Source of the DNA: Streptomyces puniciscabiei
Lineage (GTDB): Bacteria > Actinomycetota > Actinomycetes > Streptomycetales > Streptomycetaceae
Direction of reading: 5' to 3'
Assembly: GCF_006715785.1 (NCBI RefSeq)
Contig: NZ_VFNX01000001.1
Location: 5,312,001 to 5,376,000, forward strand
Length of the DNA stretch: 64,000 nucleotides
Part shown: positions 19,515-27,422 of the stretch, one piece after another
How positions within the stretch are numbered: the first letter of the stretch is position 1
Layout: every line of letters starts with the position of its first letter
Made by a program: the position numbers and the translations under genes
Notes under the pieces: model-generated
The model's database searches: none
The model's input: the letters and a program-made list of their open reading frames with translations, nothing else
What the model was told of the DNA's origin: nothing

Positions 19515-22241
19515 GTGGCAGAGACAGCATCGAAGCAGACCGACAAGACCCCCGGCGGCACCCGTCCCCGGCTGATGCTCATGGACGGGCACTCGCTGGC
19601 CTACCGCGCGTTCTTCGCGCTGCCCGCGGAGAACTTCACGACCGCGACCGGCCAGCCGACGAACGCGATCTACGGCTTCGCGTCGATGCTGGCCAACACC
19701 CTGCGTGACGAGGCGCCCACGCACTTCGCGGTGGCCTTCGACGTCTCGCGCAAGACCTGGCGCTCCGAGAGGTTCACCGAGTACAAGGCGAACCGCTCCA
19801 AGACGCCCGACGAGTTCAAGGGCCAGGTCGAGCTGATCGGCGAGCTCCTCGACGCGATGAACGCCCCGCGCTTCGCCGTGGACGGCTTCGAGGCGGACGA
19901 CGTCATCGCCACCCTCGCCACCCAGGCCGAGGCCGAGGGCTTCGAGGTGCTGATCGTCACCGGCGACCGCGACTCCTTCCAGCTGGTCACCGACAACATC
20001 ACCGTGCTCTACCCGACCAAGGGCGTCTCGGAGCTGACCCGGTTCACCCCGGAGAAGGTTTTCGAGAAGTACGGCTTGACGCCCGCCCAGTACCCGGACT
20101 TCGCGGCCCTGCGCGGCGACCCGTCCGACAACCTCCCCGGCATCCCCGGCGTCGGCGAGAAGACCGCGGCGAAGTGGATCAACCAGTTCGGCTCCTTCGC
20201 CGAGCTGGTCGAGCGCGTCGACGAGGTCAAGGGCAAGGCCGGGCAGAACCTCCGCGACCACCTGGAGTCGGTCAAGCTCAACCGCGTCCTCACGGAGCTG
20301 GAGCGCCAGGTCGAGCTGCCCAGGGCGGTCGCCGACCTGGAGCGTGCCGCCTACGACCGCAAGGCCGTCACGCTGGTCCTGGACACCCTGGAGATCCGCA
20401 ACCCGTCCCTGCGCGAGCGTCTCTTCGCCGTCGACCCCGGCTCCGAGGAGGCCGAGGCCACGCCGATCGCCACCGACGGGGTGGAGCTGGACGGCAAGAT
20501 CCTGCGCACCGGCGAGCTGGCCCCCTGGCTCGCCGAGCACGGCGCCGGGACCCTGGGCGTCGCCACCGTCGACACCTGGGCGCTGGGCACCGGCTCGGTC
20601 GCCGAGGTGGCCCTGGCCGCGGCCGGGGGAGCGGCCGCCTGGTTCGACCCCGCCGAGCTGGACGAGGCCGACGAGAACGCGTTCGCGGCCTGGCTGGCCG
20701 ACGCCGCCCGCCCCAAGGTGTTCCACAACGCCAAGGGCGCCATGCGCGTCCTCGCCGAGCACGGCTGGTCCGTCGAGGGCGTGACCATGGACACCGCGCT
20801 CGCCGCCTACCTCGTCAAGCCCGGCCGCCGCTCCTTCGAACTGGACGCGCTGTCCCTGGAGTACCTGCACCGCGAGCTCGCGCCCGCCGCCGCGGCCGAC
20901 GGCCAGCTGGCCTTCGGCGCCGACGAGGGCGCCGAGGCCGAGGCCCTGATGATCCAGGCCCGCGCGGTCCTCGACCTGGGCGAGGCCTTCGGAACCCGGC
21001 TCGAGGAGGTCGGCGCGGCCGACCTCCTGCGTGACATGGAGCTGCCCACCTCCGCCCTGCTCGCCCGCATGGAGCGGCACGGCATCGCGGCCGACCGCGC
21101 GCACCTCGAAACGATGGAGCAGACCTTCGCGGGTGCCGTGCAGCAGGCCGTGAAGGAGGCCCACGCGGCCGCCGGGCACGAGTTCAACCTGGGCTCGCCC
21201 AAGCAGCTCCAGGAGGTCCTCTTCGGCGAGCTGGCCCTGCCGAAGACGAAGAAGACCAAGACCGGCTACACCACCGACGCCGACGCCCTGGCCTGGCTCG
21301 CCACCCAGACCGACAACGAACTGCCGGTGATCATGCTTCGCCACCGGGAGCAGGCGAAGCTGCGCGTCACCGTAGAGGGCCTGATCAAGACGATCGCGGG
21401 CGACGGCCGTATCCACACCACGTTCAACCAGACGGTCGCCGCGACCGGCCGCCTGTCCTCCACGGACCCGAACCTGCAGAACATCCCGGTCCGCACGGAC
21501 GAGGGCCGCGCGATCCGCCGCGGCTTCGTGGTCGGCGAGGGCTTCGAGTCCCTGATGACCGCCGACTACAGCCAGATCGAGCTGCGCGTGATGGCCCACC
21601 TCTCCGAGGACGAGGGCCTGATCCAGGCCTTCACCTCCGGCGAGGACCTGCACACCACGGCCGCCTCGAAGGTGTTCGGCGTCGAGCCCGCCGCGGTGGA
21701 CGCGGAGATGCGCCGCAAGATCAAGGCGATGTCGTACGGCCTGGCCTACGGCCTCTCCGCCTTCGGCCTGTCCCAGCAGCTGAACATCGAGGCGGCCGAG
21801 GCGCGCGCCCTGATGGACGCCTACTTCGAGCGCTTCGGCGGCGTCCGGGACTACCTGCGCCGCGCGGTCGACGAGGCCCGGGCGACGGGCTACACGGCGA
21901 CGCTCTTCGGGCGCCGCCGCTACCTGCCGGACCTCAACAGCGACAACCGCCAGCGCCGCGAGGCCGCCGAGCGCATGGCCCTCAACGCGCCCATCCAGGG
22001 CACGGCCGCCGACATCGTCAAGATCGCCATGCTCAAGGTGGACAACGCCCTGCGGGCGGCGGACCTGAAGTCCCGCATGCTCCTGCAGGTCCACGACGAA
22101 ATCGTGCTGGAGATCGCCCCCGGCGAGCGGGCGGCCGCCGAGCAGATCGTCCGCAAGGAGATGTCCGACGCGGTCCACCTCCGGGCCCCCCTGGACGTCT
22201 CGGTCGGCGTCGGCCCGGACTGGGAGTCGGCGGCGCACTAG
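19515..22241 (+). CDS. polA: DNA polymerase I
   Basis: This 908-aa repair and Okazaki-fragment polymerase starts at GTG 19515 after GGGGA. Residues 1-300 are the 5'-3' exonuclease (LMDGHSLAYRAFFAL, GFEADDVIATLA, GDRDSFQLV). Residues ~320-520 keep the 3'-5' exonuclease fold but lack its metal ligands: DTW replaces DTE and KGAM replaces KYDR. Proofreading is therefore probably absent, as in other actinobacteria. The polymerase domain has motif A DYSQIELR, helix O RRKIKAMSYGLAYG and motif C QVHDEIVLE. A hairpin follows the stop. Confidence 0.97.
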   Translation: MAETASKQTDKTPGGTRPRLMLMDGHSLAYRAFFALPAENFTTATGQPTNAIYGFASMLANTLRDEAPTHFAVAFDVSRKTWRSERFTEYKANRSKTPDEFKGQVELIGELLDAMNAPRFAVDGFEADDVIATLATQAEAEGFEVLIVTGDRDSFQLVTDNITVLYPTKGVSELTRFTPEKVFEKYGLTPAQYPDFAALRGDPSDNLPGIPGVGEKTAAKWINQFGSFAELVERVDEVKGKAGQNLRDHLESVKLNRVLTELERQVELPRAVADLERAAYDRKAVTLVLDTLEIRNPSLRERLFAVDPGSEEAEATPIATDGVELDGKILRTGELAPWLAEHGAGTLGVATVDTWALGTGSVAEVALAAAGGAAAWFDPAELDEADENAFAAWLADAARPKVFHNAKGAMRVLAEHGWSVEGVTMDTALAAYLVKPGRRSFELDALSLEYLHRELAPAAAADGQLAFGADEGAEAEALMIQARAVLDLGEAFGTRLEEVGAADLLRDMELPTSALLARMERHGIAADRAHLETMEQTFAGAVQQAVKEAHAAAGHEFNLGSPKQLQEVLFGELALPKTKKTKTGYTTDADALAWLATQTDNELPVIMLRHREQAKLRVTVEGLIKTIAGDGRIHTTFNQTVAATGRLSSTDPNLQNIPVRTDEGRAIRRGFVVGEGFESLMTADYSQIELRVMAHLSEDEGLIQAFTSGEDLHTTAASKVFGVEPAAVDAEMRRKIKAMSYGLAYGLSAFGLSQQLNIEAAEARALMDAYFERFGGVRDYLRRAVDEARATGYTATLFGRRRYLPDLNSDNRQRREAAERMALNAPIQGTAADIVKIAMLKVDNALRAADLKSRMLLQVHDEIVLEIAPGERAAAEQIVRKEMSDAVHLRAPLDVSVGVGPDWESAAH

Positions 22242-22263
22242 CCTGCGGCGCCTGAGCGGGGGG

Positions 22264-22291
22264 GCGTTGCGACTGGCCTCGATCGCAACGC
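22264..22291 (+). terminator. Hairpin after polA
   Basis: A 9-bp perfect stem GCGTTGCGA/TCGCAACGC with a 10-nt loop begins 22 bases after the polA stop. The right arm TCGATCGCAACGC recurs at 22319-22331, and ATCGCAACGCCCCCTCC is then duplicated at 22323-22339 and 22340-22356, so the terminator has been partly copied. Confidence 0.6.
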
Positions 22292-22419
22292 GCCTGAGCA
22301 GGGGCGCTGCGACCGGCCTCGATCGCAACGCCCCCTCCATCGCAACGCCCCCTCCGCCGGCACCCCAACCGCTGTCCATCCCCACGCCGGCACCGATCCC
22401 GCCGCACCGGCCCTCAGCC

Positions 22420-22690
22420 CCACGGCGCGACCCGGCGGTGCCACACTCCCCGCGCGGCCCCCCGACCAACCGCCACCCCCAATCTCCGCCAACCGAAGAG
22501 CCCGCCCCCGGACACCGCCGCAACGGCGCTCAGCCCCCGACGGCGCGAACCGGCGGTGCCACACTCCCCGCGCGGCCCCCCGACCAACCGCCACCCCCAA
22601 TCTCCGCCAACCGAAAAGCCCGCCCCCGGACACCGCCGCAATGGCGCTCACCCCCACGGCGCAACCCGGCGGTGCCAGACCCACCGCACC
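22420..22690. repeat. About 117-bp tandem repeat, 2.2 copies
   Basis: CGGCGGTGCCA marks three unit starts at 22433, 22551 and 22667, i.e. steps of 118 and 116 bp. Units 1 and 2 are nearly identical over their length, and unit 3 diverges after about 20 bp. The DNA is C-rich on the plus strand with no RBS or credible codon bias. Open frames through it are repeat artefacts. Confidence 0.8.
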
Positions 22691-22826
22691 CACGCCCCCG
22701 CCCACCCCACCAGCACAAGACCCCGGCGCTCACACCGGCAAGTCGGCCGAACCCCCGGAGGGACCCGTCACTCACGTGGCCCCCGCCAAAACGCCCCCCA
22801 CCCCCCACAGCCGCAACACTGCGGGC

Positions 22827-23264
22827 ATGGGTATACGCACGCTTCACCGCCGGACGCCCGAGGCAGACCTCCGGGCCTGGGCGGACGCCGCCGCGGCGCG
22901 GGCCGTGCCCGCCTCGCCGGTCCCGGCCCTCGCGGCCGACGCAAGCACCGCCCGCATCCCCGCCGACCTGAGCGCGACCGTCCGCAGGGCCGCCAGGAAC
23001 CTCCGGCACCGACTCGCCGGCCTGACCGCTCCCGTGGACCACGCCCCCGACTGGCGCCAGTGGGCCGACCTCGCCCGCGGTTACCTCGCCCTCGCGCTCA
23101 CCGCGATCCCGAGACCGCGCCCCCGGCGTACCCTCACGGTCTTCGTCGCGTCGCTCACCGAGCGGCCGGCCGCCCCCGCCCCGCACCGACCACCCCACCA
23201 GGATCAGCGGGATCAGCGGGATCAGCGGAACCGCCCGGAGCCGGGCCCCGACGCCACACCCTGA
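22827..23264 (+). CDS. Small hypothetical protein (MGIRTLHRRT type)
   Basis: The protein is 145 aa from ATG 22827. The N-terminus MGIRTLHRRTPEADLR and the central LARGYLALALTAIPRPRPRRTLTVFV resemble a short, Arg- and Pro-rich Streptomyces protein that I recall next to housekeeping genes; its function is unknown. One hydrophobic stretch (ARGYLALALTAI) is too short for a confident membrane segment. The tail encodes three DQR repeats from a 9-bp tandem repeat (23202-23228) and overlaps the end of the convergent DUF4184 gene. No clear RBS is seen. Confidence 0.55.
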   Translation: MGIRTLHRRTPEADLRAWADAAAARAVPASPVPALAADASTARIPADLSATVRRAARNLRHRLAGLTAPVDHAPDWRQWADLARGYLALALTAIPRPRPRRTLTVFVASLTERPAAPAPHRPPHQDQRDQRDQRNRPEPGPDATP

Positions 23265-24056
23265 CCCCGACGGCGTACAGCACAAGCCCCAGGACCGGCC
23301 CGGCGCCCACCCCGAAGCACACGGCGGGCACCAGATCCCACGGCCGCTCGGGCGCCCCCACGAGCGCCCACCAGCGCGCCGCCCGCTGCACCGCCCCGGC
23401 CACCGCACACCCGCCGATCACCGCGCCGGCCCACCACCGGTCCCGCACGGACAGCACGGGCACCCCCACCGGCGCCCCGCCCGGCGTCCGCCGCAGCACA
23501 CGCACGGCGAACACCGCGATCACGACCGCGCCCGTCACGGACGAGCCGTACTGCAGCAGCGAGAACAGCGGCACACCCGCCACCCGGTCCCGCCCGATGG
23601 CCGGAACCAGCCGCGTCCCCCACCGCCCCTGATGCGTGAACGCGTCCCACACCACATGGGTCAGCGCACCCAGCACCGCGGAGAGGTACCACCACACCCC
23701 CGTGACGACGCTCGCCCGCGCGCGTGCCGCACCGCAGCGCAGCAGCACGGCCGGCCGCCCCCGCCGGCCCCGGGGCAGCAGCGCGAGCAGCGGTTCGCGG
23801 ACGAGCAGCCACAGTCCCACCAGTGCCCAGGACATGAGTACGTCGACCGTGAAAACCCGGCGAACGCGTGCGTGACGGCGCCGAATTCCATGCCGCCCGG
23901 CAGGACACTCGCCGCATAGAAGGGCATGTCGGGCGCGAAGGATCCCGCGACGAGCACCGCCGGCACGAGCCGGCCGCGGCCGGTCCCGTCCCGGCGGACC
24001 GCGGGCAGGACGGCCGCCGCATGGCTGAGCGTGAACGGCAACAGAGCCGCCGACAA
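23155..24056 (-). pseudogene. DUF4184 membrane protein, frameshifted
   Basis: Two adjacent minus-strand frames together give one DUF4184 protein. The upstream frame reads LPFTLSHAAAVLP ... SFAPDMPFYAAS ... THAFAGF and then breaks. The downstream frame resumes with FTVDVLMSWALVGLWLL ... LGALTHVVWDAFTHQG ... LFSLLQYGSSV and runs to 23155. The break is at about 23862, where one G missing from a run of Gs (GCCGGGTTTTC instead of GCCGGGGTTTTC) would explain it. Members are multi-pass membrane proteins with conserved His/Asp of unknown role. The start is TTG 24041 or 24056. Either a real mutation or a homopolymer sequencing error. Confidence 0.75.
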
Positions 24057-24067
24057 CGGTTGTCGGC
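24049..24067. promoter_or_regulatory. Perfect 19-bp palindrome at the DUF4184 start
   Basis: GCCGACAACGGTTGTCGGC reads the same on both strands (9-1-9) and covers the TTG start region of the DUF4184 gene, 318 bp before the lytic transglycosylase. The form suits a dimeric repressor. A second, shorter inverted repeat, CCAAC-GAGA-GTTGG, lies about 90 bp further on. Confidence 0.45.
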
Positions 24068-24383
24068 CCTGGCGCCGGGCCGGTGATCAGGTCCGTCCAG
24101 TATCCGCCGATCGGGTCCGTCCGGTATGCCGGACCGCCCTCCCGGGGCCTGCGTGCCAACGAGAGTTGGCCAACGGGTGAAAAGCGGGCGGGAACGGGTC
24201 CCGACGCAAAGCAAGTTGTCGTAGGGTCACCTGCGGTGTGTCCTGCCCGGCGCGCGGCGGAACGCACGTCGCACGAAGGGAAGGACGTCACAGGGGAAAC
24301 CAGAACACCGGGTCGACCGTCACACCAGTGCGAGGCGGACAGACGGAGACGGACGTACGAAGTCCACAGGAGGGGTTCACTCG

Positions 24384-26111
24384 ATGGCGGCGCACTTCGG
24401 AAGGCGGCTGCGCAAGGGGGCGGCGACCACCGCCGTGGCCGCGGCGGCGGTCGCGGCCCTGTCCGCGTCCCAGGCTCCGGGAATGCCCGGCGGGGACCAC
24501 GGCAGACAGGCGACGGCCGGCGCCTCCGCCCCCGTACCCGACGCCACCTCCGACGGCAACGCCACCGGCAACTCGCCGTACTACACGGACCTCCCGCCCC
24601 TCAACAGCCCCAACCCCAGCCCCTCGCCGAGCGCCACCGGCACCCCCGCCCCCCAGGGCGACACCGAGGCCGGCATCCCGGCGACGGTCCTCGACGCCTA
24701 CAAGAAGGCCGAGGCCGAACTGCGTTCCTCCAAGCCCGGCTGCAACCTGCCCTGGCAGCTGCTCGCCGCCATCGGCAAGGTCGAGTCGGGCCAGGCGGAA
24801 GGCGGCCGGGTCGACGCCGACGGCACCACGATCGGCCGGATCCTGGGCCCCGCCCTCGACGGCAACGGCTTCGCCCTCATCAAGGACACCGACCACGGCC
24901 TCTACGACGGCAACACCGAGTACGACCAGGCCGTCGGCCCCATGCAGTTCATCCCGTCGACCTGGGCCTGGGCCGGCCGCGACGGCAACGGCGACGGCAA
25001 GAAGGACCCCAACAACGTCTACGACGCCGCCCTTGCCGCCGGCCACTACCTGTGCCGCAACGGCTGGGACCTCGCGCGCGAGGACGACCTGCACAGCGCC
25101 ATCCTCAGCTACAACAACTCGCAGGACTACCTGAACACCGTCCTGTCGTGGCTGGAGTACTACCGCAAGGGCACCCACTCCGTGCCCGACGGCACCGGCA
25201 GTGTGCCGAGCCACCGCAGCGACGACGGCACCCCGCGCGCCAAGTCCCCGAAGCACACCAAGGCGCCGAAGACCAAGCCCCATCCGAAGCCGGACCCCAA
25301 GCCCAGCACGCCCGGCGGCAACGGCAGCCCCAGCCCGACCCCGCCGAAGCCGCCCGCCCCGCCGACGCCCCCGCAGACCCCCACGGACACCGTGGACCAC
25401 CTGGCGGACGCGGGCACCGCCAAGCTCACGTCGATGGCCGGCCACGCCTTCAGCGAACGGATCGGCACCCGCGCCGAGACCAAGGCCGGCAAGGCCGTCG
25501 CCAAGGTCAGGATCCGGTTCACCATCACCGGGGACACCGACGCCACCTTCGCCGGCGGCGAGACCGTGGCCACGCTCGCCACCGACGCCAAGGGTGTCGC
25601 TCTCGCACCGGCGCTCCAGGCGGGCGAGAAGACCGGCGACTTCAAGATCATGGCCACCGTCGTGGGCCGCACGGTCACGGGCCTCGGCTACACGGCCACC
25701 GTCACCGAGCGCGCCGCCGACACCCTGACGCGCACCAGCGACACCCCGCTGACCTGCACCCCGGGCGGCGAGTTCGCCGACCAGGTCCAGGTGAAGGCGA
25801 CGTACAAGGGCGCCGTCGCGGACAAGGTCGCGGCCACCGCCACCCTGATCAAGTCCGGCACCGACGCCACCGAGAACGACAAGGGCCCGTACTTCAAGGA
25901 CGCCGACGGCAAGCCCGTCCGCACGCTCACCGGCCTCCAGACGGACGCCAAGGGCCTGCTGACCCTGCCGAAGCTGTACGCGGACGACACCACCGGCACG
26001 TTCCTGCTCCGCATCACCACCACCGGCGGCGCGACGCTCACCGTCGAGCTGCAGGTCGCCGCGGCGGACGCCTCGCCGAGCCCGTCGCCGAGCCCGTCCG
26101 CCTCCTCCTGA
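24384..26111 (+). CDS. Secreted lytic transglycosylase (SLT/MltB-like) with large C-terminal region
   Basis: This 575-aa protein has ATG 24384 and a strong AGGAGGGG site. It has a twin-arginine-free signal peptide (RRLRKGAATTAVAAAAVAAL) and a Pro/Ser linker to residue ~90. The transglycosylase domain follows, with catalytic Glu134 in GKVESGQ, then VGPMQFIPSTWAWAGRDGNGDG and ALAAGHYLCRNG, which cleave peptidoglycan with anhydro-muramyl products. A Lys/Pro-rich spacer (~285-335) precedes ~240 residues of Ala/Thr/Lys-rich beta-type sequence of unknown fold. Start and end are flanked by a 300-bp regulatory gap and a strong terminator. Confidence 0.9.
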   Translation: MAAHFGRRLRKGAATTAVAAAAVAALSASQAPGMPGGDHGRQATAGASAPVPDATSDGNATGNSPYYTDLPPLNSPNPSPSPSATGTPAPQGDTEAGIPATVLDAYKKAEAELRSSKPGCNLPWQLLAAIGKVESGQAEGGRVDADGTTIGRILGPALDGNGFALIKDTDHGLYDGNTEYDQAVGPMQFIPSTWAWAGRDGNGDGKKDPNNVYDAALAAGHYLCRNGWDLAREDDLHSAILSYNNSQDYLNTVLSWLEYYRKGTHSVPDGTGSVPSHRSDDGTPRAKSPKHTKAPKTKPHPKPDPKPSTPGGNGSPSPTPPKPPAPPTPPQTPTDTVDHLADAGTAKLTSMAGHAFSERIGTRAETKAGKAVAKVRIRFTITGDTDATFAGGETVATLATDAKGVALAPALQAGEKTGDFKIMATVVGRTVTGLGYTATVTERAADTLTRTSDTPLTCTPGGEFADQVQVKATYKGAVADKVAATATLIKSGTDATENDKGPYFKDADGKPVRTLTGLQTDAKGLLTLPKLYADDTTGTFLLRITTTGGATLTVELQVAAADASPSPSPSPSASS

Positions 26112-26118
26112 GAGCACG

Positions 26119-26159
26119 CGAGGGCGCCCTCTTCCGCACCCGCGGGGAGGGCGCCCTCG
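26119..26159 (+). terminator. Terminator after the lytic transglycosylase
   Basis: A 13-bp perfect stem (arms 26119-26131 and 26147-26159, CGAGGGCGCCCTC type) with a 15-nt loop starts 7 bp after the stop codon. It is followed by GTTCGTG with few Ts. Confidence 0.7.
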
Positions 26160-26266
26160 TTCGTGGGTGCACCGCTGTTCTCATCTCACCCGCCGGTTGC
26201 TACGGTGCCGAACCTGACGAACCATCAGGAACTCATGGGGACACCACCGTCCGCCGGGAGGCCCGT

Positions 26267-26401
26267 ATGCGCGCCCTGATCGCCGCCGCGACCGGTCTCG
26301 CCCTCGCGCTCGCCCTGGTCCTGGCGATGACCGCCATGGGTGCGCCGACGGGCCGGACATCCCCCCAACCGCTGCTGACGACGGTGCCCTCGCACCCCTA
26401 G
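26267..26401 (+). CDS. SPW_0924-type small membrane protein
   Basis: This 44-aa protein consists of one N-terminal hydrophobic helix (ALIAAATGLALALALVLAM) and a short polar tail ending LLTTVPSHP. It matches my memory of the Streptomyces SPW_0924 family of tiny proteins. The RBS GGGAGG lies 6 bases before ATG 26267. It precedes the DUF3068 gene by 28 bp and is probably co-transcribed with it. Function is unknown. Confidence 0.75.
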   Translation: MRALIAAATGLALALALVLAMTAMGAPTGRTSPQPLLTTVPSHP

Positions 26402-26429
26402 CCGCGCCCGTCCGGGAGGGAGGCCTTCC

Positions 26430-27422
26430 ATGCGCCGCAAGGCAAGCCTGGTCCTGCTCGCCTGCGCCGTCTTCTGCGCCGCGCTCGCCCCGCTCATGCG
26501 CTGGTACGCCTTCCCGCGCCTGGCCAGGATCCCCGCGAACCAGTACCAGGACATGGTCCTGGAGGCCAGGGGCGCCACCCTGCTCGACTACGGCACCATG
26601 CGCGCGAAGAAGGTCTCCAAGGTCACCATCGTGCAGACCCTCAAGGGCGACGTGGCGGCCGCGCAGCGGATCGAGAGGACGGCGGGCCGGCCGGTCGTGG
26701 TCTGGGACGGCCTCTCCTACGTCCAGGGACCCGACGGCAAGATGGTCTCCGAGGTTCCCGAGCGCTACATCTTCGACGCCCACAGCCAGGACCCCGTGCA
26801 CGCCACCGGCGAGATGGTCGACGGCGACCCCGTCACACGGCAGGGCATCGAGTTCAAGTGGCCGTTCCTGACACAGAAACGCGACTACGAGTACTTCGAC
26901 GCGCAGACCCGCACCACCAGCCCCATCCACTACAAGGGCACCCAGACCTTCCGGGGCCTGAAGGTCTACTACTTCGAACAGACCATCCCCTGGACCAAGG
27001 TCCCCATGCCGAAGACCATGCCCGTCCAGGGCATCACGCCGGAATCGGTCGCCAGGACCGGAACCACCCGCTGGTACAGCACGGTCCGCAGATTCTGGGT
27101 CGAACCCGTCACCGGCGCGCCCGTCTACGGCGAGGAACTCCACAAGGAGGAACTGCGCGGCGGCACCCTGCTCGGCGGCCGGGACAGGGTCACGGCGTTC
27201 GCCGGGGACGTGAAGATGCGCGAGGACTACATCGAGCACACGGTCGCGCTGGTCGCACACAACCGCACCCTGGTGCTGATGCTCACCTCGTACGTCCCCT
27301 GGGGCTCCCTGACCGCGGGAGCCCTGCTCCTGGCCCTCTCCCTCTACCTGGAGGCCCGCGCCCGCCGCCCCCGGGACCCCGCACCCACCCGGCCGGCCGA
27401 ACCCGAACCGGTCAGCGCCTGA
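26430..27422 (+). CDS. DUF3068 (porin PorA-like) membrane protein
   Basis: This 330-aa protein has an N-terminal signal anchor (SLVLLACAVFCAALAPLM), a large extracytoplasmic region, a C-terminal transmembrane helix (LTAGALLLALSLYLEA) and a Pro-rich cytoplasmic tail. DUF3068 proteins are actinobacterial envelope proteins of unknown role, sometimes labelled PorA-like without proof. The start ATG 26430 has GGGAGG upstream. The end overlaps the convergent hrpB by 11 bp. Confidence 0.82.
   Translation: MRRKASLVLLACAVFCAALAPLMRWYAFPRLARIPANQYQDMVLEARGATLLDYGTMRAKKVSKVTIVQTLKGDVAAAQRIERTAGRPVVVWDGLSYVQGPDGKMVSEVPERYIFDAHSQDPVHATGEMVDGDPVTRQGIEFKWPFLTQKRDYEYFDAQTRTTSPIHYKGTQTFRGLKVYYFEQTIPWTKVPMPKTMPVQGITPESVARTGTTRWYSTVRRFWVEPVTGAPVYGEELHKEELRGGTLLGGRDRVTAFAGDVKMREDYIEHTVALVAHNRTLVLMLTSYVPWGSLTAGALLLALSLYLEARARRPRDPAPTRPAEPEPVSA

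Noticed and set aside
22414..22641. Open frames through the 117-bp repeats encoding repeated Gly/Trp-rich peptides.
   Set aside because: They exist only because the repeat lacks stops; no RBS and no codon bias.
24180..24383. Possible c-di-AMP (ydaO) riboswitch upstream of the lytic transglycosylase, as occurs ahead of cell-wall hydrolases in Streptomyces.
   Set aside because: I could not find the conserved ydaO core sequences or its pseudoknot arms; the gap is not obviously structured.
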